A DNA stretch of 64,000 bases from Ruminococcus sp. zg-924. GTDB lineage: Bacteria; Bacillota; Clostridia; Oscillospirales; Acutalibacteraceae. The stretch is from positions 1 to 64,000 of the forward strand of contig NZ_WNJZ01000009.1 of NCBI RefSeq assembly GCF_024433635.1, written 5' to 3'. The notes under the pieces were generated by a model. The model ran no database searches, had not been told where the DNA came from, and was given only the letters and a program-made list of their open reading frames with translations. A program made the position numbers and the translations under genes. Below, piece by piece: positions 25,139 to 33,284 of the stretch. Position 1 is the first letter of the stretch, and every line of letters starts with the position of its first letter.

Positions 25139-26032
25139 ATGGGGTTTCTGAGTGCATGGTTTGATAACATTTTTGCGATTATCAAGACCTTTCAAATTAT
25201 GGATTTTGTCGATATCCTGTGTATAACCTTTGTCATATTCGGAATTTTCAAATTAGTCAGAGAAACCCGAGCCGAACAGCTTTTAAAGGGTATAGTCGTA
25301 CTTGTAATAGTATACTATCTGTCATATATTCTGAAGCTGACAATGTTCACTGCACTGCTCAAAAACTTTTTTGAATTCGGCGTTATTATTATATTTATTA
25401 TTTTTCAGCCGGAGATACGAAAAGCACTTGAGCAAATTGGGCGAAGCAATATTGCAAAACGGTTTAAATTCGGAGTGTCGCAAACGAGCCGAGAGGATGA
25501 GCTTATTGCGGCTCAGCGCAAGGCGATTGAGGCGGTTGCGAGCGCAGCAATGCTTTTTCACACATCAAAGACCGGTGCGCTAATTGTTTTTGAATGTTCA
25601 ACGAAGCTCGGCGATATTATAGACACGGGAACGATAATTGACGCTGAACCGTCCGTGTCGATTATCGGTAACCTGTTCTTTAATAAGGCTCCTCTGCACG
25701 ACGGTGCTGTCATAATAAGGGAAGGCAAAATACACGCAGCAGGCTGCATACTGCCGCTTACTAAGAATGAAAACCTTGATTCCGAGCTTGGAACAAGGCA
25801 CCGTGCGGCATTAGGCATGAGCGAAGAATCAGATGCCGCAATAGTTGTTGTATCTGAGGAAACAGGAAGTATCTCATTTGCGTATAAGGGCAAAATCACA
25901 AGGGACTTAACACGTGAGATGCTCGTTGAAAAGCTCAGTCACTATGTGCTGCCGGTTGATAAAACAGATTTAGTTGAGCTTATTCCCGTTTTCTCGGCGA
26001 AGAAGAAGGAGAAGAAGCATGAAAAGAAGTAA
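25139..26032 (+). CDS. cdaA: diadenylate cyclase CdaA
   Basis: A 297-residue membrane-bound enzyme making cyclic-di-AMP from two ATP. Three N-terminal helices (about residues 22-40, 48-66 and 74-90) precede the DAC domain with DGA at 188-190 and RHR at 220-222, the ATP-binding signatures. It is followed by cdaR with a 14-base overlap; glmM, the usual third gene, is not next. Confidence 0.95.
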   Translation: MGFLSAWFDNIFAIIKTFQIMDFVDILCITFVIFGIFKLVRETRAEQLLKGIVVLVIVYYLSYILKLTMFTALLKNFFEFGVIIIFIIFQPEIRKALEQIGRSNIAKRFKFGVSQTSREDELIAAQRKAIEAVASAAMLFHTSKTGALIVFECSTKLGDIIDTGTIIDAEPSVSIIGNLFFNKAPLHDGAVIIREGKIHAAGCILPLTKNENLDSELGTRHRAALGMSEESDAAIVVVSEETGSISFAYKGKITRDLTREMLVEKLSHYVLPVDKTDLVELIPVFSAKKKEKKHEKK

Positions 26033-27299
26033 AAAAATTACGCTGTCAAAGCTTTTCAGAAACGATAAATTCCTTATTGTCTTTGCATTTGTTTCGGCTT
26101 GTATACTTTGGTTTGTTTTTTCGCAGAACTCTGGTGAGGAATCTGTTACTACTATTACGGACATTCCCATAAACATTGAGCTTTCACAGGAGGCAAAGGA
26201 AAACGGACTTGAGGTGTTCAGCAAGGGCAGTGATACAGCCTCGGTTAGAATATCCGGCAATAAAATTACCATAGGTACTGTCAGAGCTGAAGATATTCTT
26301 GTAACTGCGTCGCAGACAGGCACTATAACCTCATCAAACACCTATCCGCTTGAGCTTAAGGCTAAGCAGAACAGCAACAAAACAAATTACACCATAGAGT
26401 CAGTAGAGCCAAGCTTTGTCAATGTTTATGTTGACAAGCGTCGTTCTATGGAGTTTAACATTAAGGACGATGTCAAGTACGATATACAGGTTGATCAAAC
26501 CTACTATGCAGGCAATCCGATATACTCAACTGAAAAAGTAACGGTGTCGGGGCCTGAAACAGAGGTTTTAAAGGTGGAATCCGTGGCAATTGTCGGCGAA
26601 ATATCAGGTCAGCTTAAGTCAACGGCTGAAATAGAGGCGCAGGTTGTTTTATATGACTCATTCGGAGAAGAAATAAACAGCGAGTATCTAACAGTCAGCA
26701 CAAGCGTTGTAAGAGTGTCTGTACCGATACTGCCGGAAAAGACTGTTCCGATAAAGGCGACGTTTACAAATGCTCCGTCAGGTATTTCTCTTGATTCAAT
26801 CGTAACTGTCGAGCCGTCCGAGATTATTGTTGCAGGGCCGGAAACAACGCTAAACACTCTTCAGTACATTGAGTTGCCTGCAATAGATTTTTCAAAGCTC
26901 GACCCGGCAACTGACGGGGAGTATGAGCTTGACGTTAATTTACCGTCAGATTGCAGGAATATTTCAAATGTAACTAAAGCAAAGGTAACAATTAATCTTA
27001 AAGGCTACACAACACAGCAATTCACTGTAACAGGCTTTAAGTTCAAAAACGTAAGTGAAGGTTCTGTTGCAAAGGCTACAACAACGGATATTGCGGTTAT
27101 GATTGCAGGTCCTGCCGACGCTTTAGCATCGCTTACCGAAGAGGATATTACTGCAACGGTTGATATGACGAGCAAAGGCTCAGATTTTGTCGGCTCAACA
27201 GAAATACCTGTTGAGATAAAGGTGAACAACAATAATTGTTGGGTTTACGGAACCTACACGGTAAATGTCAATGTAGAAAAAAAGACGACAGAAAATTAA
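26019..27299 (+). CDS. cdaR: YbbR-domain regulator CdaR
   Basis: A 426-residue protein with one N-terminal transmembrane helix (about residues 20-36, FLIVFAFVSACILWFVF) and four extracytoplasmic YbbR repeats of about 80-90 residues each, with conserved VSGPETEV / VAGPETTL / IAGPADAL turns. CdaR modulates CdaA activity in Firmicutes. The ATG at 26019 was chosen because the upstream frame is only a shadow of the cdaA C-terminus. Confidence 0.93.
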   Translation: MKRSKKITLSKLFRNDKFLIVFAFVSACILWFVFSQNSGEESVTTITDIPINIELSQEAKENGLEVFSKGSDTASVRISGNKITIGTVRAEDILVTASQTGTITSSNTYPLELKAKQNSNKTNYTIESVEPSFVNVYVDKRRSMEFNIKDDVKYDIQVDQTYYAGNPIYSTEKVTVSGPETEVLKVESVAIVGEISGQLKSTAEIEAQVVLYDSFGEEINSEYLTVSTSVVRVSVPILPEKTVPIKATFTNAPSGISLDSIVTVEPSEIIVAGPETTLNTLQYIELPAIDFSKLDPATDGEYELDVNLPSDCRNISNVTKAKVTINLKGYTTQQFTVTGFKFKNVSEGSVAKATTTDIAVMIAGPADALASLTEEDITATVDMTSKGSDFVGSTEIPVEIKVNNNNCWVYGTYTVNVNVEKKTTEN

Positions 27300-27334
27300 A
27301 TAACAACTACCGGGCTTTATTTGTAAATTGACCT

Positions 27335-27375
27335 TACCCCCTAAAGTTAGATTAATAAACTAACTTTAGGGGGTA
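27335..27375. repeat. IS-end-like perfect palindrome
   Basis: Two perfect 16-base arms (TACCCCCTAAAGTTAG / CTAACTTTAGGGGGTA) with a 9-base loop. A weaker outer repeat, CTTTATTTG ... CAAATAAAG, surrounds it at about 20 bases on each side. The arm sequence resembles the IS3-like end at 103-122. Confidence 0.9.
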
Positions 27376-27470
27376 CATTAATTGCAAATAAAGTTTTGAA
27401 TTAAGACCTGAGGCTTTATGAATAGTTTTGTCTTTAACACTAAGTTTTCATAAAAAAGGCGAAAATTTTT

Positions 27471-27515
27471 GGGTGTCGCTAATGATTTACTCATCATTGG
27501 CGATACCCCATTTTT
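27471..27515 (+). terminator. terminator downstream of cdaR
   Basis: A 16-bp stem with two G-U pairs (GGGTGTCGCTAATGAT with ATCATTGGCGATACCC) and a 6-base loop, followed by CATTTTTAT. Confidence 0.75.
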
Positions 27516-27548
27516 ATAATGATGTTATAGCAGAGTGTGCTTGTGATT

Positions 27549-28274
27549 CTATATTTTAATCTGCGACAGTGTTTCGCCTACGCTTTCGTAAATTACAAGG
27601 TCGGCTTTGCTGTCAAGCTGTGTTGCGCTTTTGTTTATCAAAACAAGGCTTTTTCCGTTGAAGTACCTCGTCAGTCCGGCGGCAGGATAGACCGTAAGGC
27701 TTGTTCCGGCGACTATAAGAACATCGGCATTTGCAATGGCGTTAACAGATGCGATTACCGTTCTGTCGTCAAGCGGTTCCTCATACAGCACAACATCAGG
27801 CTTGATAATACCGCCACAGTCTGTGCATTTTGGCACTCCGCTTGAGTTTAATATAAACTCAGCGTCAAAGCTTTTGCCGCATTTTTGGCAGTAATTTCTG
27901 TGCACGCTGCCGTGAAGTTCGTAAACCCTTTTGCACCCTGCAAGCTGATGCAGACCGTCTATGTTCTGCGTTACAACAGCGCCGAGCTTCCCAGATTTTT
28001 CAAGCTCAGCCAAGAACAAGTGCGCCTTGTTCGGCCTTGCACTGAGACAGAGCATTTTATCCCTGTAAAACTCATAGAATTCCTCGGTGTGCCTTGTGAA
28101 AAAGGTGTGGCTCAAAATTGTTTCCGGAGGAAAGCGATATTTTTGGTTGTAAAGTCCGTCTGCACTGCGAAAGTCAGGAATTCCCGACTCGGTGCTGACT
28201 CCTGCGCCGCCGAAAAACACAAGCGAGCGGCAGCTGCCGATAATTTCCTGAAGCCTATTGATTTCGTCTGTCAA
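27549..28274 (-). CDS. cobB: NAD-dependent protein deacylase (sirtuin)
   Basis: A 241-residue sirtuin removing acyl groups from lysines at the cost of NAD. Motifs: GAGVSTESGIPDFRS, TQNIDGLHQLAG, zinc cysteines CQKC...CTDC, and GTSLTVYPAAGL. The starts available are a GTG at 28283 and a TTG at 28274; AAGGAC is correctly spaced only for the TTG, giving MTDEINRLQEII, so that start is preferred. The standard type I substrate-pocket Ala-x-x-Tyr-x-x-Arg of desuccinylases is not evident, so it is probably a general deacetylase. Confidence 0.92.
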   Translation of the reverse strand: MTDEINRLQEIIGSCRSLVFFGGAGVSTESGIPDFRSADGLYNQKYRFPPETILSHTFFTRHTEEFYEFYRDKMLCLSARPNKAHLFLAELEKSGKLGAVVTQNIDGLHQLAGCKRVYELHGSVHRNYCQKCGKSFDAEFILNSSGVPKCTDCGGIIKPDVVLYEEPLDDRTVIASVNAIANADVLIVAGTSLTVYPAAGLTRYFNGKSLVLINKSATQLDSKADLVIYESVGETLSQIKI

Positions 28275-28283
28275 TAATATCAC

Positions 28284-28655
28284 GTCCTTGTTAATTTATT
28301 ACCGATAATCCAACCTGCATATATATGAAAGCCATATTACCTAAGTTGATTGCCTGTTACACAGTCGCTTTGTATATAATATAGAATAAACCTTTTCTCT
28401 GATTCTTACAAGAGGTTCAGGAAAGATTTATTAATTGTTAAATTTATTGTAAACGACACTAATCACAATTTCGCCTTGCGTAATTTGGAGTAATATGCTA
28501 AAATATAGTAAAATTACTAACCTTCACGGTGAAAATGTATGTGCAAGGGAATGTCAATAAAGGTTTTAGCAGTTTAATTGCCATAGCTAATTCTGTGTTT
28601 TTCTTGCTGTGCAGGTTGACCTCCGTGTAAGGCTGAATTCTGAGGAGAGATAAAA
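28284..28655 (+). other. 372-base intergenic region upstream of ferritin
   Basis: Non-coding. It contains a promoter-like pair (28350-28380) and a long AT-rich leader. No recognisable riboswitch or Fur box was found by eye. If the promoter is right the ferritin leader is about 270 bases, long enough for an unrecognised regulatory RNA. Confidence 0.5.
28350..28380 (+). promoter_or_regulatory. candidate ferritin promoter
   Basis: TTGCCT followed at 17-19 bases by TATATAAT. Moderate match. Confidence 0.4.
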
Positions 28656-29168
28656 ATGTTAAACGCAAAGGTTAGTGAACTTCTGAATCAGCAAATTAAC
28701 AAGGAATTGTACTCCGCATACCTCTATCTGGATTTTTCAAATTATTTCCAAGCTAAGGGTCTTGACGGTTTTGCAAATTGGTATATGATTCAAGCGCAGG
28801 AGGAAAGAGACCACGCAATGCTGTTCTATCAGTATTTACATAACAATAACGAGAAGGTAACTCTTGATGCTATTGCAAAGCCGGATAAGGCTTTGGCAAG
28901 CGATATTGCTGTTTTGCAGGCAGGCTTGGAGCATGAGGTGTATGTAACCTCTCTCATCAACGATATTTATGCCGCTGCATATGATGTTAAGGACTTCCGC
29001 ACAATGCAGTTCCTTGATTGGTTCGTAAAGGAGCAGGGTGAAGAGGAGACAAACGCAAACGATCTTATCTCAAAAATGGAGCTGTTTGGCTCAGACCCGA
29101 AGAGCCTTTATATGCTCAACAGTGAGCTTGGTGCACGTGTTTACAGCGCACCGTCTTTGGTTTTATAA
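28656..29168 (+). CDS. ftnA: ferritin
   Basis: A 170-residue non-haem ferritin storing iron in a 24-mer shell. Ferroxidase-site residues are visible in NKELYSAYLYLDFSNYF, QAQEERDHAMLFYQYL (E-x-x-H) and EQGEEETNANDLI. AGGAG precedes the ATG. Monocistronic, closed by a strong terminator. Confidence 0.95.
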   Translation: MLNAKVSELLNQQINKELYSAYLYLDFSNYFQAKGLDGFANWYMIQAQEERDHAMLFYQYLHNNNEKVTLDAIAKPDKALASDIAVLQAGLEHEVYVTSLINDIYAAAYDVKDFRTMQFLDWFVKEQGEEETNANDLISKMELFGSDPKSLYMLNSELGARVYSAPSLVL

Positions 29169-29281
29169 TATTGTGCTGTCTTAGCTTGCGACTACGGCAA
29201 TTTTTACAGGCTATTTAAGCAGTACTGCAAATGCAGATTACAGGTAGATTTCAACAAGTGAGAATACCTCCACTTATAAAC

Positions 29282-29320
29282 ATAACGCACCGCATATCAA
29301 ACCGATATGCGGTGCGTTAT
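29282..29320. terminator. strong bidirectional terminator
   Basis: A perfect 17-bp stem (29282-29298 with 29304-29320) and 5-base loop between the convergent ferritin and PurF-like genes. Confidence 0.75.
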
Positions 29321-29347
29321 TGTATATGGATATTTTTTAGTTTCTTA

Positions 29348-30751
29348 TTATTCCTTGCCGTTCCAGCAATAGGTGCAGAGTTTGCACGGTGATATGCCTA
29401 TTGCTTCAAGCATATCGTCAAGGCGGTGGTAGCGCAGAGATGTAAAGTTAAGCTCCTTGCGGATTTCTTCAACCATTTCCTTGTAATTTGTGCTTGTCGG
29501 GTCAGCATAATCGTCAAGCATCTTGTCGGCGTTTTCGCCTTCACGCTTTACAATAACCCTGCGTGTAATCAAATCAAGATCAGAGGTGGAGCGTGAGAAG
29601 TTCAAATATTTACAGCCGAACATAATAGGAGGACAAGCAGGACGGATGTGAACCTCTTTAGCGCCGCTGTTATATAAAAATTCCGTTGTTTCACGAAGCT
29701 GAGTTCCTCGTACTATGGAATCGTCAATAAGGAGAAGGCGCTTGTTCTCGATAAGGCTCTTAACAGGAATGAGCTTCATATGTGCAATTTTGTTGCGCTG
29801 TGCCTGGTTTATCGGCATAAATGAACGTGGCCACGTTGGAGTGTATTTTATAAATGGGCGTGTAAACGGTATCTTTGTTTCATTTGAGTAGCCCACAGCG
29901 TGAGCAATGCCCGAATCAGGAATACCCGCAACGCAGTCAGGTGTTGCGTCATCTCTTCTTGCAAGCAGCTTGCCACATTCATAGCGCATCTGCTCAACAT
30001 TAACGCCTTCGTAACAGGAGGTGGGGTAGCCGTAGTAAACCCACAGAAAGGAGCATATTTTCATTTCATTGCCGGCAGGGCTTACCGTTTCAACTCCGTC
30101 GGGGGTCATAAATACAATTTCGCCGGGGCCTAATTCCTTGCAGTCCTCATAGCCTAAATTGAGATAAGCAAAGCTCTCAAACGAAGCGCAGAAAGCATTA
30201 TCCTTTTTGCCAATGATAACGGGTGTTCGTCCAACTTTATCACGTGCGGCATATATGCCCGTAGGGGTAAGCAGGAGAATAGTCATTGAACCGTTGATTT
30301 TCTCCTGAGCATAGCGCAGACCCTCGACAAGAGAGGCTTTCTGGTTAATAAGCGCCGCTGTGATTTCGGTCGGGTTAATAGTTCCGCCGCTCATCTCAAG
30401 AAAATGCGTGTGACCGGATTCAAAACATTCCTTAACAAGCTCGTCCGAGTTGTTGATTTTGCCTACGGTTGTAATTGAAAAGCTTCCCAGATGAGAATGA
30501 ACAAGCAGCGGCTGCGGCTCAAAATCAGAAATACAGCCAATGCCAAGGTTGCCGTTAAGCTCGGCTACATCGTTTTCAAACTTAGTGCGGAACGGCGAAT
30601 TTTGTATGTTGTGAATCGCACGGGAAAACCCATCCTCACCGTAAACCGCCATACCACCTCGTCTTGTACCCAAATGTGAATGATAGTCAGTGCCGTAAAA
30701 TAAATCAAGCACGCAGTTTTCCTTAGAAGCTACTGCAAAAAAACCACCCAT
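29348..30751 (-). CDS. PurF-like phosphoribosyltransferase lacking the N-terminal Cys
   Basis: A 467-residue homologue of glutamine PRPP amidotransferase. The PRPP site LLLIDDSIVRGTQ and the preceding PDSGIAHAVGYS segment are intact, as is the Ntn-like N-terminal fold (YHSHLGTRRGGMAVYG, HSHLGSFSITTVG). The protein begins MGGFFAVAS where active PurF begins MCG, so the glutaminase nucleophile is missing. The C-terminus has CKLCTYCWNGKE, which together with FGCKYLN may bind a cluster. The start at 30751 has GGAGG upstream, and alternative starts do not restore a Cys at position 1 or 2. It may use free ammonia or serve another role; no purine genes adjoin it. Confidence 0.85.
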   Translation of the reverse strand: MGGFFAVASKENCVLDLFYGTDYHSHLGTRRGGMAVYGEDGFSRAIHNIQNSPFRTKFENDVAELNGNLGIGCISDFEPQPLLVHSHLGSFSITTVGKINNSDELVKECFESGHTHFLEMSGGTINPTEITAALINQKASLVEGLRYAQEKINGSMTILLLTPTGIYAARDKVGRTPVIIGKKDNAFCASFESFAYLNLGYEDCKELGPGEIVFMTPDGVETVSPAGNEMKICSFLWVYYGYPTSCYEGVNVEQMRYECGKLLARRDDATPDCVAGIPDSGIAHAVGYSNETKIPFTRPFIKYTPTWPRSFMPINQAQRNKIAHMKLIPVKSLIENKRLLLIDDSIVRGTQLRETTEFLYNSGAKEVHIRPACPPIMFGCKYLNFSRSTSDLDLITRRVIVKREGENADKMLDDYADPTSTNYKEMVEEIRKELNFTSLRYHRLDDMLEAIGISPCKLCTYCWNGKE

Positions 30752-30797
30752 ATAGTTACCTCCAAAATGCTGATTACGTAATAAAAGTGCACTTCTT

Positions 30798-30826
30798 ATT
30801 TTAATACATTCTTGGTCATTCGTCAA
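30798..30826 (-). promoter_or_regulatory. promoter of the PurF-like gene
   Basis: On the minus strand, TTGACG (30826-30821), 17 bases and TAAAAT (30803-30798). Confidence 0.65.
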
Positions 30827-30829
30827 TCA

Positions 30830-30875
30830 ATTTTATTTTAGTAATACAAGCTATTTTATTTTAGTAATACAAGCT
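30830..30875. repeat. two tandem copies of a 23-bp repeat
   Basis: The unit ATTTTATTTTAGTAATACAA plus GCT occurs twice without a gap, just upstream of the PurF-like gene's promoter. Confidence 0.85.
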
Positions 30876-30978
30876 ATAAAAAGATTCAGTGTTTTGAGCC
30901 GCTTATGTCAAGAGCGTTGCCTAACTTATCATTATTACTATGAACAATTCTTCATTTTTCTTTTCTGATTGCGTTACG

Positions 30979-31446
30979 TTACCTGTTGTTAACCTTTTCG
31001 GGATACAAATCGTGATTTGCAAGTCGGTTAAAGGCAACGTCCTCCCACCTTGTGCCTTTTCTTCCGTAGTTGCAGTAAGGGTCAATTGAGATACCGCCTC
31101 TCGGCAAAAACTTGCCCCAGACCTCAATATATTTCGGGTCCATCAGATTTATCAAATCCTTCATAATCTTGTTACAGCAATCCTCGTGAAAATCGCCGTG
31201 ATTTCTGTAAGAAAAAAGATAAAGCTTAAGAGATTTGCTTTCAACCATTTTTTTGTCGGGAACGTATGAAATATATATGGCAGCAAAATCCGGCTGGCCT
31301 GTTATCGGACAAAGAGAGGTGAACTCGGGACAGTTGAATTTTACAAAGTAATCATTATTTGGATGCTTGTTCTCAAAGGTTTCAAGTACTTCGGGTGCGT
31401 AGTCAGATTTATATTCCGTTTTCTTTCCAAGTGCATTAAGCTCCAT
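30979..31446 (-). CDS. queF: 7-cyano-7-deazaguanine reductase (QueF, short type)
   Basis: A 155-residue unimodular QueF reducing preQ0 to preQ1 with NADPH. The nucleophile C46 lies in [14 protein letters not shown], followed by [21 protein letters not shown], the family signature. Its ATG directly follows the stop of the transporter gene, so both are under the upstream preQ1 riboswitch. Its product feeds Tgt. Confidence 0.95.
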   Translation of the reverse strand: MELNALGKKTEYKSDYAPEVLETFENKHPNNDYFVKFNCPEFTSLCPITGQPDFAAIYISYVPDKKMVESKSLKLYLFSYRNHGDFHEDCCNKIMKDLINLMDPKYIEVWGKFLPRGGISIDPYCNYGRKGTRWEDVAFNRLANHDLYPEKVNNR

Positions 31447-32133
31447 TTATTTTTCCTCCTTGATTTTTAGTTTTCTTGCCAGATATACAAACGGTGTGTC
31501 GCAGAATGCAACTATCGCCTTAAATAAATACGTTGTGAGCAATATGCTTATAAATACGCTGTTGTCATAAACGCCATAGAACGCAACCGTTGTGAATACA
31601 ACCGTATCAACCGCCTGCGAGGTAAGCGTTGAGCCGCAGTTTCTGAGCCAAAGCATTTTTTTATTATTACCCGTTTTTTTCCATATTAAATGATAGAGCG
31701 CAACATCAATGCTCTGAGAGAGAATATACCCAAGTAAACTGCCTATTGCAATTCTCGGAACAAAGCCAAAGAGCTGGGTCAGTGGTTCGTTCATAATATC
31801 GCTTGAATTCGGTGTAAAGCTGAGAAGTCCCTGTGTTCCTATAAGGAAGATAAGCGTTGTGAAAATTCCTATGTAAACAGCCTTTTGAGCCGCCTTTTTG
31901 CCGTACTTCTCAGACAGTATATCGGTAACAAGAAAGCTTGCGGCATAAAGCACATTACCGGCTGTTGTTGAAAGACCGAATATGTCAACATTTTTGCAGA
32001 CCTGTATGTTTGCAAGTATTGCCGAAATTGCCGTAAATACATAAAGCCCGGTCTTGCCGAACAGCTTGTATGCAACAATTACGGCAAAAAGGTAAAACAC
32101 AACGGCAAGTATGAATAAAATTGAATTCATCAT
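31447..32133 (-). CDS. yhhQ: queuosine-precursor transporter (YhhQ/VUT family)
   Basis: A 228-residue membrane protein with six or seven helices and the family segments LYAASFLVTDILSEKYGKKAA and IDVALYHLIWKKTG. It imports preQ0/preQ1 or queuine. The ATG at 32133 has GGAGG 7 bases upstream; a second ATG follows directly. The preQ1 riboswitch and double terminator lie immediately upstream, so expression should fall when preQ1 is plentiful. Confidence 0.93.
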   Translation of the reverse strand: MMNSILFILAVVFYLFAVIVAYKLFGKTGLYVFTAISAILANIQVCKNVDIFGLSTTAGNVLYAASFLVTDILSEKYGKKAAQKAVYIGIFTTLIFLIGTQGLLSFTPNSSDIMNEPLTQLFGFVPRIAIGSLLGYILSQSIDVALYHLIWKKTGNNKKMLWLRNCGSTLTSQAVDTVVFTTVAFYGVYDNSVFISILLTTYLFKAIVAFCDTPFVYLARKLKIKEEK

Positions 32134-32151
32134 TTTATATCCTCCTCAAAT

Positions 32152-32276
32152 AAAAAAATCCTGCAAAATGCAGGAAAAAATGGCACAACGAAAGTACGTT
32201 ATGCCATAACACTTCCCTAGTTTTGTTTAACGACAGGATGGTACGCTCGAAATTCGGGCCGAACTGTCTATTAACT
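32152..32276 (-). promoter_or_regulatory. preQ1 riboswitch with tandem terminators
   Basis: Reading the minus strand, a P1 stem (AGACAG at 32269-32264 with CTGTC near 32236-32232) is followed by the A-rich tail TTAAACAAAACTAGGG, nearly the same as the tail of known preQ1-I aptamers. Then come two intrinsic terminators: TGGCATAACG/CGTTGTGCCA plus T6 (32206-32175), and TCCTGCA/TGCAGGA plus T7 (32175-32152). A competing GTTATG/CATAAC hairpin overlaps the first. The loop between the P1 arms is longer than in minimal class I aptamers, so class III, known from Ruminococcaceae, is an alternative. Confidence 0.75.
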
Positions 32277-32484
32277 TGTGGCTAAATTATAGCATTGAAA
32301 ACAAGATGTGTCAATAACAGTGTTAATATTTGATTTAATCTTGCTTGAAAGAAGTGGTATAACACAATTATAATGTTTGAATAGATAATTTTTCTACAAT
32401 GTAAAATATAGTAACAGTTATTGTGCAATCTGTGGGAAAATACACTAAAATATATAGCTATATAACTAAAATGTGGATAAAATA

Positions 32485-32513
32485 TTGACAAGATGAGTGA
32501 GTAGAGGTAGAAT
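32485..32513 (+). promoter_or_regulatory. promoter of the SipW/sortase surface operon
   Basis: TTGACA, 17 bases and TAGAAT. Downstream, near 32540-32585, ATACGTATAT and ATATGCGTAT form a near-inverted repeat that could be a regulator site or a leader hairpin. The remaining ~200 bases between the riboswitch and this promoter show nothing recognisable. Confidence 0.6.
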
Positions 32514-32620
32514 ATATTAAATTGATATCATCGGAAAAGCATACGTATATATAATACTTAGCAAAAATATATGCGTATATTATACAGTTTGGTTAGAGTA
32601 ACCGAAGGGAAGAGCAATTA

Positions 32621-33229
32621 TTGAATAGTGTTAACTCCGAGCCGGACAAGGCTGAAGCGAAAAAGAATAGAACCCGAAAAAAGGGCAGTATCAAAAAGAT
32701 AGTTTCTAATGCTGTTTTTTACATACTGATTATTGCAATGCTTCTTGGTGCTTTTGCATTTGCGACAAACGGCGATTCGAACAAGTCAATTTTCGGGTAC
32801 AGAATGTACTCCGTTCTTTCAGGAAGTATGACCCCTGTTTATCCCACAGGCTCGCTTGTAGTTGTCAAGCTGACAAAGCCTGAGGATATTAAGGTGGGCG
32901 ATGATATAACCTTTTATAATCCCGGCTCCGAACAAGAAATATGGACGCACCGTGTTATCGACATTTTGGACAACTACGGCAATAACGGAATCTGCTTTAA
33001 AACACAGGGCATTGCAAACACAAAGGAGGACCCGTTTATAACGCTCGGCGGAAATGTTGTGGGAACTGTAAGCTTTTCTGTGCCGTATGCCGGATATGTG
33101 CTTGAGTATATTCAAAACAACATTTTGATTTCTATTGTAATAATTCTTTTGACGCTCACGCTTATAAAGCTTATCATAACGCTGATTAAGCCAACGCCGG
33201 TAAAACCAAGATATGGCAAGACTGAATAA
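32621..33229 (+). CDS. sipW: SipW-type signal peptidase I
   Basis: A 202-residue membrane signal peptidase of the Ser/His (ER/archaeal, SipW) type. A basic N-terminus and helix (about residues 30-49) precede the Ser nucleophile in SVLSGSMTPVY (S69). The general base is His in WTHRVID (H110), not the Lys of bacterial LepB. A C-terminal helix lies near 168-188. The start is TTG at 32621 with GAAGGGAAGAG upstream. It heads an operon of proteins with matching SipW-type signal peptides, so it most likely processes them. Confidence 0.92.
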   Translation: MNSVNSEPDKAEAKKNRTRKKGSIKKIVSNAVFYILIIAMLLGAFAFATNGDSNKSIFGYRMYSVLSGSMTPVYPTGSLVVVKLTKPEDIKVGDDITFYNPGSEQEIWTHRVIDILDNYGNNGICFKTQGIANTKEDPFITLGGNVVGTVSFSVPYAGYVLEYIQNNILISIVIILLTLTLIKLIITLIKPTPVKPRYGKTE

Positions 33230-33284
33230 GTAGTATTGGAGTGGGAAGCTCCTTTAATATATAAAACCTTAGGAGGTATAAATA

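Noticed and set aside
28384-28655. Known riboswitch or Fur box ahead of ferritin
   Set aside because: I found no match by eye to a recognised class or to a 19-bp Fur-type inverted repeat.
30752-30978. Possible small RNA between queF and the PurF-like gene
   Set aside because: Only the tandem repeat and the promoter were found; no terminator or stable structure for an independent RNA.
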